A DNA stretch of 64,000 nt from Cycas panzhihuaensis (GCA_023213395.1 CM041465.1:84699741-84763740); one strand, 5' to 3'; shown: positions 47,188 to 60,929, numbered from the stretch's first letter. Translations and numbers: made by a program. Notes: generated by a model not told the origin, from the sequence alone.

Positions 47188-48470
47188 ACAATATGGTAGC
47201 AATATTTTGGAGGCTAAAATTTTGGCAAGTTGGTAGCATAGTTTCTCCCCCAAACTTCCTCAGGGGGATCCAAGAGAGGTAAAAGCCCTCCTTGGCCAAG
47301 GGGTGTGCCAAAAAGCTAAAACTAAAAAGAATACTAAATTACAAAGAGAATTAGGATCATTCATTCAAAATACCCCAAATTCTATGGTCAAAATTTGTGT
47401 CTTGTATGACTCTCTCATATAGTCCAATTTAGGGGTTTTTTTCATTATGTTGATGGTATTCGATGTATTGGATATACTGTGAAGACTTGGACATCTAGTT
47501 GTTGTTGTTGTGAGCATTCTACTGCAAATTATATATACTTCTCCATTCTTTGATAATCAAGATGGATAGTTTTCCTATATGGATGTTTCCTTAGTACACT
47601 GCTAAGGTTTTACCACATTATATCGAGTGTATATATGATGCTTTGGCTTTCTAATTCATTTATTGTATTATCTCTAGTTTAAAAACTTGCATGTTAAATT
47701 TTAGTTTTGATTCCTATAGCTAGTTACAAAATAGTTTAGATCTTGGTGGTAGTTTTCTAATTATAGGACCTAGTTTACTAAACTATATATACATATAGAC
47801 ACACACACATACTTATAGTATTAGATTTCTTATAGGATCACTTATTTTGTATGGCACTAACTTCTATGCAGGAGAGGAGAAAGACTACAAGGTTCCTAAG
47901 TTATGTACTATTCTCCAAACAATTCATAGCAACCTCGTACGTTGACCATCATTTTGAGAAGGTAAGGTTAATACCTTGTTTCCTTTATTTCTTCTTTTCT
48001 TTGGATTTTATCATGCACACTTTCTTCTCATCATAATCCATTCAACAAGCAAAAATACTACCAAAATTTTCTTAGAATTAGTTAGTATCATCCTTGTTCC
48101 TTTTTGTTGCTCCATTAGAAGCATCATTGATGCATTAAAGAGGAGATTAGGGCTACTCCAACTACCATACCTCTAGGTATGCCTCTTTGAATTTTAGTTA
48201 TCATTATCTTTTTTCAAAAAAAAAAAATAGAAAAAGAGAAATAGGGGCTTAGTGTCATCTTCCTTAGTCCCCCTTCTCCTTTTATCTTTTATTGTTTTAA
48301 AAAAAAGAAAAAAAAATAGATTTTCTTTTATTTCTTTGTTTTTATCATTTTCACATATATTACACTTATGGTAGGGGAAAAGTACTAAATTAGTTGAATG
48401 TTATCTTGTTGCAAACCCAAGACAGGAAGATGGATCAGGTTATTGCAAGTCCTGAATCTATGAGGGGATG

Positions 48471-51400
48471 CATGCATAGCTCTGATACCATGTTAAAATA
48501 ATGAATGCAATAATAAACTCATGAAGTATCAACATGAATGTAAAGAAAACTAAACATCAAATATAATCATCATCATAATATGGACACGAAGATTTATATG
48601 TAGAAAACCTAGTGTGGGAAAACCATAGGAGAAGGTGGAGTTAGGACTCCACTTATGATCATAATGATTACATCTTTCTCCTCTCTCCTTGTTCAAGTTC
48701 TCAAGTGGTGAGAGTACAAATATATAGTGCTAATCACCTAATAAGTAGCCTATCACATAAAATAAGCCTTTACATCATCTAATTGTAGGATAATATCAAT
48801 ATGTGTGTATCTTATATGCTGGCACCTATAACCTGTAATTGTCACCTATATCTCATATACAGTATCACTTGTATCCTATATCTTGTAACATGTTTCTTGT
48901 ATCCTATATCCTATAACATATTTCATATATCTTGTATCTTGTAGGTGAATTCGTTACACTATAAGGCTCGAGCAAAGCTTCCATATTAATCACCAAAATC
49001 ATTTGTAATTTGTAAAAGACCTTTAACTATATGCTATCTCCATGAACCTATATATTAAGTGTTTTGTGCACATCTTCATATCTTCACCTATGTGGTGGTT
49101 GCTTTTAATCTATATTAACTTGTCCATAAAATCAAGCAAAATGATATCTAAGTCCATATAAAACAAAATCCATCTACCGAAATACATGGGTGACCAACTA
49201 CAATAATCACCAGTTTACTAGGAAATTGCTTCAAGTACATGGTTCATCTTCTTTCCAAATTAGTTGTAGGACTGATAAAATTTCATCAACTAGATTAACT
49301 TGACAGTTGGATCATATTGAATAAACAACTCTAAGACCATGTCGAATTACTTAGTCATGGTAAGTTAATTGTAACAAGGCAATTGTGCTTAATATCTAAC
49401 TAAATAACATAAATTGCTTTAATAATTAGGTGATCTATTTTATTTGTTTAGGGCTTACTAAACTAAATGTAATATTGTGAAGGGGGGAATCAACAACCAA
49501 CATATCAAGGATATCTTATATAATAACCTCATCAATTCTTTATCACTTATTGAATTTTTCTCAACTGAAATTGGCCTCAAAATGTCATAAATAGGCCTCA
49601 AACTTCTTAATTTTAAACTAAACTTTAATAATCCTCCATCATTCCTCAAAAATAAGTTCACCACCATGTTTGAAGCCATGAAAAACATTAGAATGAACTG
49701 AAGTTTTTCTAAAAATTGATATAAAATTAATCCAAAATGATGTTTTAAGCCTTTGGATCAAGTTTACCCTAAATTTTTTCTATCTTCTACTATTCAAAGT
49801 AGGTCATGTGACCACTCGTTGTGACTATCTTGAAGTCAGCTTTCCAATGCAACTGATGGCACCTAATTCTAATACTCATGTGAGAAGTTATGAAGTAAAA
49901 TGTGCCAATATGCCATGAAAAAGTGTGCAATCCTTAAGAAAATGATAATGGATTTAAAATTTCAATCAAATTTCAAATATAAATTTTTAAAAAAATAAAA
50001 AACTATCTAATCTAATTTATAAAAGTTTGAGGTCTGCCCCTTTGAAATCATAGCCCCTGGTCATGTGGGCCTTTATGTAACCATGTGGTAATGTATTCAA
50101 TTCTAATTGGATTTTAAATTATTACTCAATTTAATTAAATTAACGATAATTTTTATTAGGGTTATCAAAACAATTTCTTCTATGAATTTGATCATTAGTG
50201 TTTCTCTAGCTCCAAATCTCAAATCTCAGCATTTGGATTCATTGAAATCATCTTTGCAATGATCGATTGTGGTCTATTGGTGGCAAAGTAAGATCTAAGC
50301 ATATATTGATTTGGATTCATTGAAATCACTAATCTGAGCAGTGCAACAGACCTAATCGATCTAGATACAACTATGTGATGAATCTGATTGAGCTTCCTCT
50401 ATTCTTTGTGAGTGATCTTCACAACCAAATCTCCACTTGCATCTAGATTTGCCATATTTGCATGCATGAGGTTCAATTTAATCTGTGTGTTTGCATAACT
50501 TCAATCGATCTACATCTGATCGATGCAATGGTGTGATGATCTGAGGCTGCATAAAGTATTTTTTACCTGTAATGAATACTAGTAAGATCACAGATATATG
50601 ACTCCATTTCATCCTCATTTGGCATAGTAGACAAATTCTCTTAATAGCTACGATACAGAATCTCCAAGTTCTCCTATATGTGAGCAGTGATAAAATGAGG
50701 CATGCACAGCATTTAGGAAACAAACTGATGGCATGATCTATGGATTATGTATTAGGGAAACTTAAGGCTAGAGCCAGGTGATCCAACTAGGTGTGTAAAC
50801 TTCATTCCTTTGCGGTAACTGAGTGATTCAAACACTCCATGTGGTAGCACATAGGTGGAATTAAGTGTAAGTGTGTGTACCTAGTGGTAGGTTATCCATA
50901 TAAGTAGACCCTATCTCAGTGTTATTCTCCTTTGTGGAGAGTACAAATAGGGTTCTCTCTTTATGTGCATGGCAACAGGATGAAGGTATGATCTACAAAT
51001 ATCCTTAGTAATTAGGTACAAAGGATAATCATGGTTAAAATGATAATAGTATGGCATAGAAACAGAATTGATTCTATCATGCCTCTATATAACCAAGAGA
51101 ATAAGATGGTAAAGTGTTTTATAAATGTATGATGCAAATAGTGGATAATAGAGATAGGAATAGAGCATTAGGAGTGTCTATCACATCCATAATCTATTAC
51201 TCAAAATAGTCCATCAATATGCCACCATCAAATATATAAATACTCAATTAAGTATCTCTCACATCTATATTATGTTGCTCAAAATAGTCCATCAACACGC
51301 CACCATCAAATATATAAATAATCAATTGTATTAAATTTATGTCATTATAAAAGTTTCATGTATACTATAAATGGATTCAAAAATATGCTCGTCATCTTAG

Positions 51401-52465
51401 GGTTTGACATTCTATCATAACTCAGGTAGATATGCTCTTAATAAACAATCCATGACATGTGTATAAATCATGTTGTAATAATAGAAAATTACCCTCATAA
51501 ATATGTAATTTGCCACAATTATAGCATGCCACATACCTTTCATATTATCAACAAGGTGTTATACAGGCTTATTTCCTGTTTCATGCATACAAATGGATTG
51601 AATGCTATATTCTGGTAGTGAATCATATTGTGAGATGCTCGCAAAAGTCTCCAGAATAGTCCATGAGTGATAGTGAATCCATTAATGGACACTCACAAGA
51701 GCCTTCACTTATGGACTGAATATAATACTATGTGGACTAATTAAATACCATCATGTTCTATAGAATATGGCCCAATATGTGTAAATGGAATATCCATATA
51801 AAATTAACAAATCAACACACCATCAGTATCTGTAGTATCTATCTTGTATACATCTTGATTGGCTTTATCTATCCTATAAACAATTATGCATGTCACTAGC
51901 ATATGAATATACTAACTCATCCAAAAATACTCTTCATCAATGGCTCCTATCATAGTCTTGATAGGCTTCAATCTTGAATAGAAGGATCTTCACCTCACCA
52001 TAGCGGCTTGGATGCAATACTGCTTTGATACCATATTAAAATGATTAATGCATGCATGGATCTGATACCATGTGAGAATAATAGGATCTAAATATATATA
52101 CCCTGATTCAAGTATAATAAGTAAAATATTGATAAATATTCAAAAAATCAAGCAAATAAATAAGAAAAATGAGCATGTGAAGGTACGGGTGAATTTGCCA
52201 CACTGTAAGCTCTCTCTTGGACAGAGCTTCCGCATTAATCAAAATCCAACATATAAAGTAGAAAGGTGCAGGGCAATATTTATAGCCATCTACCAAGATT
52301 ACAATGCAATAGGATAATCTGACTTAATGGCACAAGAGGTGGACCCAACCTCACTATCCAATATGATTAAATTACATCAAGGGTCCATTAATATATTATA
52401 AACATAAGTTTACATAAATGAGAAGAAATGGAGAAGGTATTTTAAATTTTTAACACATACATTGG
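48471..52465 (-). mobile_element. Unclassified ~4 kb insertion with LTR-like ends
   Basis: Position is set by where the two halves of the element 3 LTR resume. GCTCTGATACCA at about 48483-48494, followed by TGTTAAAATAATG, is the complement of an initiator-Met primer site beside an LTR start on the - strand. Similar CTTTGATACCA and ATCTGATACCA sites occur near 52030 and 52062-52073, the second followed by a TGTGAGAA...ACACA segment of about 390 bp (52074-52462). A GGTGAAT(T)C...CTTCCATATTAATCA phrase is shared by 48942-49000 and 52188-52243. No gag or pol motif was found between them. A TRIM or gutted copia-type element, possibly more than one insertion, is the best guess. Confidence 0.45.
51181..51334. 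repeat. 78-bp tandem duplication
   Basis: TCACATC...ATTACTCAAAATAGTCCATC is repeated with a 78-bp period at 51181 and 51259, with a few substitutions. It lies within the unclassified insertion. Confidence 0.82.
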
Positions 52466-52825
52466 AAGCTAGGATTAGAATAGTGATTCTTTACATTCAA
52501 AATGAAAAAGCATATAACTTACATTAAGTGTATGTGATACCTTTCCCTTAGTTGGCCTTAGGTTTTGGCAAGAATAACAAAAGATTTATCATGACACTAC
52601 CACAGACCAACCTTGATACACATGCACACACATTCCATCCATTCTTAGTTTAGATTTCCAAATCATCTGCATAAGTCCTCTTGCAATAGCACTTAAGAAG
52701 CACACAGATTCCCAAGTTGGCATCATAAGATTTGATTACCCATGTTAAGCCTCTTACACCCTAGGCCTTATGTTCAAACTAAAGGTATAGTTATCTTATC
52801 CCATCCAACCTTTTAGAGCATTTTA

Positions 52826-55063
52826 GGTGTTATATCTCTAACTGCTATAGTTGAACTCCTATTTGTCAAGTATGCAGTAGTTGATATAGCTTTAGCCCCA
52901 AAAAATGGTAGCAAGGTTGGCAGCTTTCACCATTACTTTAGCTTTATTCACCAATATCTAATCCATTCTCTTAACAACACCAATCTGTTAGGGTGTGCGA
53001 GGGGCAGAGAATTAGAACTTGATGCTAGATTCTTTATAAAAGTTGGTAAAAAACCTAGATACATACTCAACTCTATTGTTTGATCTCAACATTTTGATGG
53101 TCATATTGGTCTTATTTTTAATTTTAACTTTAAAATCCCTAAGTTTATCAAAGGCTTTAAATTTATTCCTAAGAAAGTAGACCCATACTTTCCTATAGTA
53201 GTCATCAATTAATCAAATAAAGTATAGACTTCCATTAAGGGATTGAGTTAACATGGGTCCACATATATCTAAGTGAACCAATCCCAATGATTCAAAGGCT
53301 TTCCATGCTCTTTTAGAGAGAAATAATTCCCTATATTGTTTCCCAATGATATAGACCTCACAAAAGCATTTATATTGTTTAATTTTGGACAACCCATGTA
53401 TTATTTAAAGTCTAGACATAAGGGTGATACTCTAAATGTTAAGATAACCCAGGCATTGGTGCCAGAGTTGTTCCTTAGTATATCTTGGAGTAGGTTGCTC
53501 TTAACTATCTAAACATTCATCTTAAGTCTCATCACTAGGTAGGTCTTCATCAATAATAGCTTCACCTTTATCAAGGTGAGTTGTTTGTACTTATACATAC
53601 TTCTAGTTGTGAATAATAGATAAAGGGATACCATCAAATTTATAGAGTCCACTATCCTCATATCCTATGGCAACGATTTAACCAGATGCATGATCAGAAA
53701 TTATATAGATACCTTAGCTAAAGAGAGCATTAAAGTTCTAATTATCAATTTGGCTTACTGAGAATAGATTCTGATTCATACTAGGAACTAATAGGATGTT
53801 ATTGACAAGATGTTAAACATTTGAGTTCTTTAAGGTAATAGGGGCTCTTCCAATCTTTGTCACATCATAAGTGAGATTATCTCCAAGAGTTGCAATTTAA
53901 GCCTTTACCAAATTAGTGTCCTCAAGTAGGTCTTTAGTGCTAGTCATGTAGCAAGTGGCACTAAAATCTATCAACTAAGAGTTATCATCATGATATGAAG
54001 ACAGTGTTATGAAAAATAGGTTTTGAGAGTCAACCTAAGGATTAACTATATGGCCTCCTTATTATGAATTCCTATTATTTCCTTAATTTTAGTCCCTTGG
54101 TTTATTTCTTTATTATTGTTGCTTATTATAGTGCCCTTGATTATAGTTCCTTCCATAGTTTGTATTCTATTGAAAGTTCTACCTATCTTATTAGCCAGAT
54201 TGGTTTGGCATGAGTTGGATGTTAGATTATCTTCTCCTACAGTCTGTAATGATGTGCTCAGGGTTGCCACAATGTATGCAAGTGACATTCTATCATCAAT
54301 TTTAATTTCTAAAAGATTATAGTAGTTGAGACTATTGGTTCAAGTTTAAGGAACTAAACTATTGGGCTATAGGCTATTGTTGTGGTTGGTTTCTCCCATA
54401 ATTCCTAGTTGTAAATGTAGGAGCAGAGTTAGAAGTGGATGTTGCTCCTTAGTAGTTTAGTACACTCTCTTCCCTAAGTAGCAGTCCTTTTAGAGTGTTA
54501 AAGTCTATTATGGAAAAGGCATCAAATAATCAATAGATAAAACTATTATACTAGACATAAGGTTATGGTTTGAAGGTGGGACACCAAGTACGTTAATCTA
54601 GTTTCTTATAATCTTTAATTCAATCAAGTGGTAAGCAATGGAACCAAAAAAAGGGATGGAAAATGAATGAGCCTTTAATGTGATGGATCTAGACTCATCT
54701 TTCCTCTCATAAAGGGAGAATATGGTGCTTCATTCTTTATAGGAGGCATTAGTAGTTTTGATACTTTGGTTGATATTATCTTTAATCGTAAGATGGAGGA
54801 AAGAAATGACAACATTATCTTTTGCCTTAAAGGTAGTTAATATAATAGGATCAGGTGGAATTTTAATATTAGGATTATTGGGTTCCTTAGTAGGTGTTGG
54901 TTTGATAATATCCCCATTCACATATGGCTAAAAATATCCATGATTAATAAGTTTTTTACTTGTTTTTCCCAAGCCTAAATGTTATTACTTATAGATATCT
55001 TTATTGTATTTGAAACTAGTATTTGAGTTGTCATTTTTAGGTATTATTTGCTTGATAGGCTTC
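52826..55063 (-). pseudogene. Ty1/copia relic B, 5' part (gag and integrase)
   Basis: From high to low: a gag N-terminal block (about 54960-54730) with PPDPIILTTFKAKDNVVISF; a complete zinc knuckle, CIHCGNPEHIITDC, at 54280-54239; a GAG-pre-integrase region (about 53500-53250) containing LNNINAFV and SLKEHGKPLNHWDW; and an integrase core (53210-52826) with YYRKVWVYFL, MLRSNNRVEYVSRFF and GVVKRMD, equivalent to the copia NG-VERKN block. The integrase frame stops at the insertion border of element 3 and continues at 35939. The 5' side is interrupted by the solo LTR at 55064. Multiple stops. Confidence 0.82.
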
Positions 55064-57570
55064 TGTTTCCCAGCTAGTGGGAATGGACTCGGGCCTTGTC
55101 GACGACACGGTTTGTGCAGGTATATGTTCTTACTTTTCATACTTATGATTGCTAAGGTAATTTGGAGTAATTTGATTGACATATATGCCTACGCATTTGC
55201 TTTGCTGTTCATAATGCATGTGCCTAACGGCACCTCTTAGCCTATGACGACTCACAATGGGGCATCCATAAGCGGATGCGACACCCCGTATGGCGTACAG
55301 CCACTCACGATGTCTCCATGGTCTTTTAGGATGCTCCTGCCAGCTTATTTGTGCTTATTGCCACATGTCACTTATGTTGCAAATCCTTTCTAAGTTCGAT
55401 TTAATCCTTAGTTAGGACTCTTTGCACCATTTTGGGTACTTGCCCTTTGCTTGGGCATTCCTCGATTGTTCCCATTCATGATTAGCCTCTATTTTTGCCT
55501 CAAAACCTGATTTTACTGCTTATTTTTCTCTTTTTAAATTTGTTTGTCTGCTTGACAAACTTAGCGGTACCACAAAGTTTGCAGTGGTACCCAAGCTGCA
55601 GTAAACTTAGCTGATCAGCTGCAAGTTTGCCGTGACGACGCTTCAAAATTAAAAAGAAACCACGCGATGGTGGCGTTTTTATGAGCTGGCGTGGCTCGAA
55701 ACAGTTGGGCGCGGGGCCCCAACGTTCACTTGCTATGCCCAAGGCATAAAAGCCTTTTTTTCACTCATTATTGAGCATTCTTCACTTCATTTTTCAAGTT
55801 TTCTAGAGCAACTTCTCCACAAAGAGACAAGGCAAAGAAACAGTGAACAAGAGAACTTCTTCTACAGTAGTGGGACAGAGGTGAGGTGGGCCATTACCAG
55901 TTGGAGTTGCAGGGCCATTGCTGCCCCCTACGGAGCTCCATTGCAAGCACCACTCCTCTCCACAAATACCCAAAGCTTCAAGAGGTTTTCTTCACCAAAA
56001 GACCACTTCAAAGACCCATCTTCAAGCTCTCAACTTGCATGAAGCTCTACTCTTCTACTCTCTTGCAAAGGACATTCAACACCACCTCTTAGACATTGCT
56101 TGGGCTGCTGCTCCAAGTGGCCAAGTACCTACATGCACTTATTCTTCTCTATTCAAGGTATTTATTGTCTCTTGTTGGTGCTTTTTGCTTGTTTTTTTTC
56201 ATTGTTTTGCTTGCAAATTCTTTCCTCCCTTTTGCATGCACTTCCTTTGAGTTTCTTTTGGCCGTTTGATGCACATAACCTTAGTAGTTGTGGCTTACTA
56301 GAGCGCTGCCCTAGGTTAGGCGCATTTTTCTTGTGATTTCCTAAAACTCGTCCTCTCCCACCGAGTTCCCTCTTTTGCCATTTTCTAAGCTAGCCGGCAT
56401 AAAGGGCTTTTACGAGGATTTGAGGGAGATAGGCGGGGTTCCGTCCCCCATTGCCGTCCTTCTCCCCAAGGGTTCCGTCCCTTATCCTCTCTCCCTTTAT
56501 CACCCACGCTTTCTTAGGAGACGGGGCTAGAGAAACCTTGGAGGGTTGGCTTGAGTTTCCTCATTGGCGTAGGCCATTTGTTATCACACGACCCATCTTG
56601 TTGCATGCTAGCATTGTTTCCCTATACCCTGTGGAGACCTCTCGTGGGTGAGTTAGCCATCCCGAGGCTACACTCAATCCCATTTGGTGCGTTTTATGGT
56701 ATACGACGGTCCGCATATTTATCGCGACCTTGTTTCATTTTCGCTATATGTTGGTGCTTAACTACATTTTTCTAGCTTAGTTGATTTCATTTTCAGTGTA
56801 TACATATATATCTTGTCGTGCCAGTAGCCTCTCCCGAGAGGAGGCGTTCTTTCTATTTGTACGAGGTCGCTTAAGAGGGAGTGGCGCGCGAGATCAACCC
56901 GTTGCCGGTCGGCTCTCGCATGGTATTCTTCCCCCTTCTTGTTTTGAGCTTCACTTTCCGTTCTTTTAGTTTATTTAGTCCTTGCATGCTCTCGGGGAGG
57001 TAAGTGAACCCCTTCATTGTCTTCGATCGACGTTGCATGCGCGGAGGACGGAGAGGAGGAGCGAACAGGAGGGAACTGCGTTTCTACTCGACCAGTATCC
57101 GGTATTTTCCACGTATCTCGTATTTCCTTTATGCTTTTATGTCTCTTTGCATTTACTTTGATAGGTAAAGGAACATAAAAGAAGAAGGAAAAATAATTAT
57201 TTATTTTACATTTGCTTTCTCGTATTACTTTGTTACATTGCATAACATAGTAGTGTAGGTCCCATTTACCTATACCCCTTAGCCACACTTACCCTTACTC
57301 CGTGACACGTTTGGTGATTGCCCCCTCGTCGCCTTCTCATTGCCTTGAGAAGCCGCGGCGTCGAGGTTCTTTTCCTTCCCGGCCATCCAAGGGTAGGAAG
57401 GCCTCGTCTTCTGCAGCTACACAGGAAGCAACCAGGTACCTTGCGATCCGTGCCGCGCTCAAGGCGGGACGTCCTGCGAGTTATGATCCTCGCTAGTTAG
57501 CCTGCTTAGCATATTGTTTCTATGCCCTTCCCGCTAGGCGTTGGATCATTGCCCCGCGGAGAGCGTTTCA
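55064..57570 (+). repeat. Solo LTR of the Tat family
   Basis: Runs from TGTTTCCCAGCTAG to GCGTTTCA, both ends matching the LTRs of Tat element 2 in reverse complement. A perfect 5-bp duplication GCTTC flanks it (55059-55063 and 57571-57575), and no internal region is attached, so it is the product of recombination between two LTRs. A GGTACC half-site cluster lies at 55562-55595 and a CATAAAAG box at 55745-55752. It sits in the gag end of copia relic B. The many open frames inside are shared with no other copy as protein and are not genes. Confidence 0.92.
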
Positions 57571-59729
57571 GCTTCTAATCTAGAGTGTTAAAGTTTTAAG
57601 TGTCTCTAGGAAGCCATTGGTTGTTATTCTATCTAGTGGAATTTTCACATAAATGGAAATTCAAGAACTCTATATACTTCAATATATGAACATATTAATC
57701 TCTATATACATAGGTATATAAGCATAAAAGCTTGATTACCCCTTTGACAATATTCATCCACCTACACTAGATTTATACTAAGTGACAAATCTAGTGAATG
57801 ACTACAACCAAGGCACTTATCACCTTTGGGTCTAGTCTGATCTCTAAATTCTAAGGAATGAGTTTTACATCTTAGCATGCCACTTAATATACCTTATAGA
57901 AAGTTTCCCCTAGCCTACTTATTTAAATGCTTATAACTCATATGTGTGAAGTGGTAATTTCATGGGTCCTAACTTACAAGGTTGTAAAGTTAGTAATTCA
58001 ATTAGGAATTATCTTGATTAATCTTTTAAGTTAAATGTAATGTAACCCCACCTTTCCCAAGCACTAGTAAGTGAGAGTTACCAAAAGGGTAAGGATTAAT
58101 ATTAGCTATTAAGATTTGTGCATGGACTACTAAGTTATCCAATGATATATAAGTCTATTAGGGCCACTAATAATCTCATAAGGAAGAAGACACTCACTTT
58201 CTTATTTAAAGGGTTGAGTTGTATTTATAATGATTATTGACAATTATTATCTTAAAGTGAAAATACTTTGGTACTCCCTTTTGGTGATCTATTTACAAAC
58301 TTATGTTATTTTGACTTTATGTCCATTGGTCTACATCTATAAGGTTAAATTTCTAAGAGGAAACACTCCCAGTGATATTAGAGCTACATTTGCAATTATG
58401 AGAAGTTACTTAGAAAATCTTTTTTTCTATCTCTGTTAGATCAAGTACTCTCTCTATCTAGGTAAAGATTAAGGAAAGATCTTCACTTAGTACTCTCTCC
58501 ATGAAGATTGAGGAACGATACTAGGATAGCTCAAGAGTCATGAGGGAAGGGGAATTTCTTCCCTAAAGTAATACTAGTAATTTATTTTTCTACTTTTCAT
58601 TTAGTTTTTAGTATTTATTTCTTTATTTTAATTTTTACATTAAGTTGTATTCTAAGGGTAGATAATACCACTAGGTAGCTACCCTTTCTCCCTCCCTCCT
58701 CTCTTTCCCAGGTAAATAACACTATTGGGCAACTATCCAAGTAGTTAGATAGAGACCCTATACTAGGGTCCTTTAAATGTCACATGGATCTTTCATTCTG
58801 GCTAAGTGCATTATGGATTTTCTGTCCCTTGTATAAAGCACTAGAGATAACACTCCTAAACCAAGCCCTAAATAATGCTTTGCTATAGAAGTGTGCCTCC
58901 ATGTACCTTCTAGTATATAAGAGGACCCCTTTAGGATCCCAAATCCTCCCTAGCATAGGTAAACTATTGGCCATTGAAATCTTGTAGTGTAGTAGTTAGT
59001 GGTTAGTGCTACAAAGCTACCTGCCCTAAACTTTTGCATCAAAAGTTTATTGGCAAGCCTATAAGACCAAGCACACCTTGTTTAGTAGTTGGTAGGACAC
59101 CTCTAATCATTTCTGCCCTACTCACCTACTCCATTTCCTAATTAAGATCACAAGCCACTACATATAAGAGAGAGAGAGAGCCCAGTTTCTACTTATTGCC
59201 TAAATTTAGAATCTATCTGAGCAATCAGACTTTCCAAAAACAAAAAGAGAAGAAAGAAGAAGAAGAAACAAAAGAAACAAAAGAAAAAAAGAAAAAAAAA
59301 ATAACTCCGCTTAGTCACTCTTCATGGTGTAAGTTTATAGCTAGAAAATTTACCCCTACAACTCATATACCTTATTTTGATCAGCACATCATATTAATTA
59401 GTTTACACTAGGTTAATTCGTGTAAGCAATTTTCACATTTTTTAGTACCTGGGATACTGGTAGGGCTCGCCACCCCAAATTCACCTTAAATTCCATATAC
59501 CCCATTTGGATGAGCCTTCCACACTCTTTTTAATACGCCCAATATCTTGTTTATATAATTTTTGGGGTCAATAGGCTATAGACACCCCACCTCCCTCTAT
59601 TTTGCCCCTTCTTTCCCCTATAACAACTCCCTTGTCCTTATATCCTATTCTCTCTTAGTCTATCCCACTTCATTCATTCCTCTTCTTTCTACTATTTCCC
59701 ACTTCTATAAGCCCCTTCTACAACTCTAA
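57571..59729. other. Region between solo LTR and chromovirus relic
   Basis: The first bases continue copia relic B beyond the solo LTR. No gene is recognisable. A TGATATTAGAGCTA motif at about 58373-58386 resembles an initiator-Met primer site on the + strand with two changes, so the LTR of the downstream Ty3 element may end near 58370, but its start was not found. GA-rich and A-rich runs lie at 59167-59180 and 59236-59301. Confidence 0.45.
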
Positions 59730-60929
59730 TGGAAAAAACTCAAGGAGAAAGAATTAATGAGTTAACCATTGAATTTAACAACTTCAAGCAAGATACCAAG
59801 AACTTCAAGTAATATATCACTAGTAAGTTCAAGAACATACCTTCCAAATTAGAAGGGTACAAAAAAGGAAATCATGGAATAAATCTAGCAGTCATTGAAA
59901 TCCCCTCTCTATAGCATAGGCACTTCTCATAGTATAGACAACCAACCTCTCCCTTTCTAAGGAAGCAATTCAACTACAAGAGGTTTTCCACTAAGGCAAC
60001 CTTTCTTTTATAAAATCAATATTCCTACCTTCGATCTGGACGTAAATAAGGAATGTATCTAAAGTTGGATTAACAAGTTAGAATCTTATTTCACAATCCA
60101 CCTGATGTCTGAGGAGGATAAACTCTTATATGCTCCATCCACCTAGATAGACGAGCCCACCATTGGTTCAATTGGTGGAAATGAGAATATCCCTCCCACT
60201 TAACATGGTCCCACTTCACCAGTTGTTTCTTTTAACAATATAAGCATATATATGGAGTCAATCCTTCTTCATATAACTCACTTAGCTTAAACAGACTATA
60301 ACAGTAGAGGCTTATACTGGCAAATTTTAAACTTTATATAATCACTTGCCATAAAGCTAAAACTTGGATAAACAAGTAATAATTGATATCTATGTGGCGT
60401 GACTCTAAGATTATATTTAGATGAGACTAAAGACAATGGCAATCTACTCCATCAAGAATCCATTAAAGTAGGCTCAAGTAGTAGAGGCTAAATTTATGGT
60501 AGATAAACCCTTAATGACTCATCAAGATAATACTTAGTTCTCATGCACTCGACAGTCAAACTTCTAGTGATAGTGGTCTCGATTTAATAATGCTTTATAT
60601 CCTCAAGCCAACTTTACATGTCCTCGATCGTCACAAGATAATACCATCCACCTAACTACCGATTGTTAAAATAATGACTCATCTACAAAAAGAGTCTAAA
60701 TTTGCCAAGCCAAATCACAATGTTGTTTAGAGGCTATCCTCTATATGTAGTGTGCAAAAAAGTGGACTTCCAAGTATGGCTACATCTGTAAGGCGCAATG
60801 CATGGTTTTTTCCATTAACCCATCTCTATCCCTTGATGAACCCTTTGACTCTAACTTTGAACATGAGCTTGATGATGACACCTATGATGACTCTACCCTG
60901 GACCCTCACCCTAAAGTATCCCTATCTGA

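Larger units (their letters stand above)
35945..52825 (+). mobile_element. Tat-type Ty3 element 3, old and defective
   Basis: LTRs at 35945-38135 and 45843-52825 (the latter interrupted) bound an interior with primer site 38149, gag (39530-40110), protease (40985-41484), additional RNase H (44440-44865) and polypurine tract (45831-45842). Reverse transcriptase, the linked RNase H and integrase are not visible between 41800 and 44400, where only 2.6 kb is available. The target duplication is GGTGT at 52826-52830 against TATGT at 35940-35944, three of five bases kept, in line with its age. It inserted into the integrase gene of copia relic B. Decay is heavier than in element 2. Confidence 0.82.
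45843..52825 (+). repeat. 3' LTR of Tat element 3, interrupted
   Basis: The LTR is in two parts, 45843 to about 48470 and about 52466-52825, split by the insertion at 48471-52465; joined, they match 35945-38135 end to end. It also has two blocks missing from the 5' LTR: about 120 bp near 46875-46995 and about 675 bp at 47141-47815, which contains an ATGT repeat. The TATATAAT box is at 46591-46598. The last bases are TTTTA where the partner has TTTCA. Confidence 0.78.

Noticed and set aside
49458-49688. Possible protein frame in the 4 kb insertion
   Set aside because: No family motif, atypical composition and no support from the surrounding sequence.
58986-59055. Possible tRNA-like stretch around GTGGTTAGTGCTACAAAGCTACC
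   Set aside because: I could not draw a cloverleaf with acceptor and anticodon stems from it.
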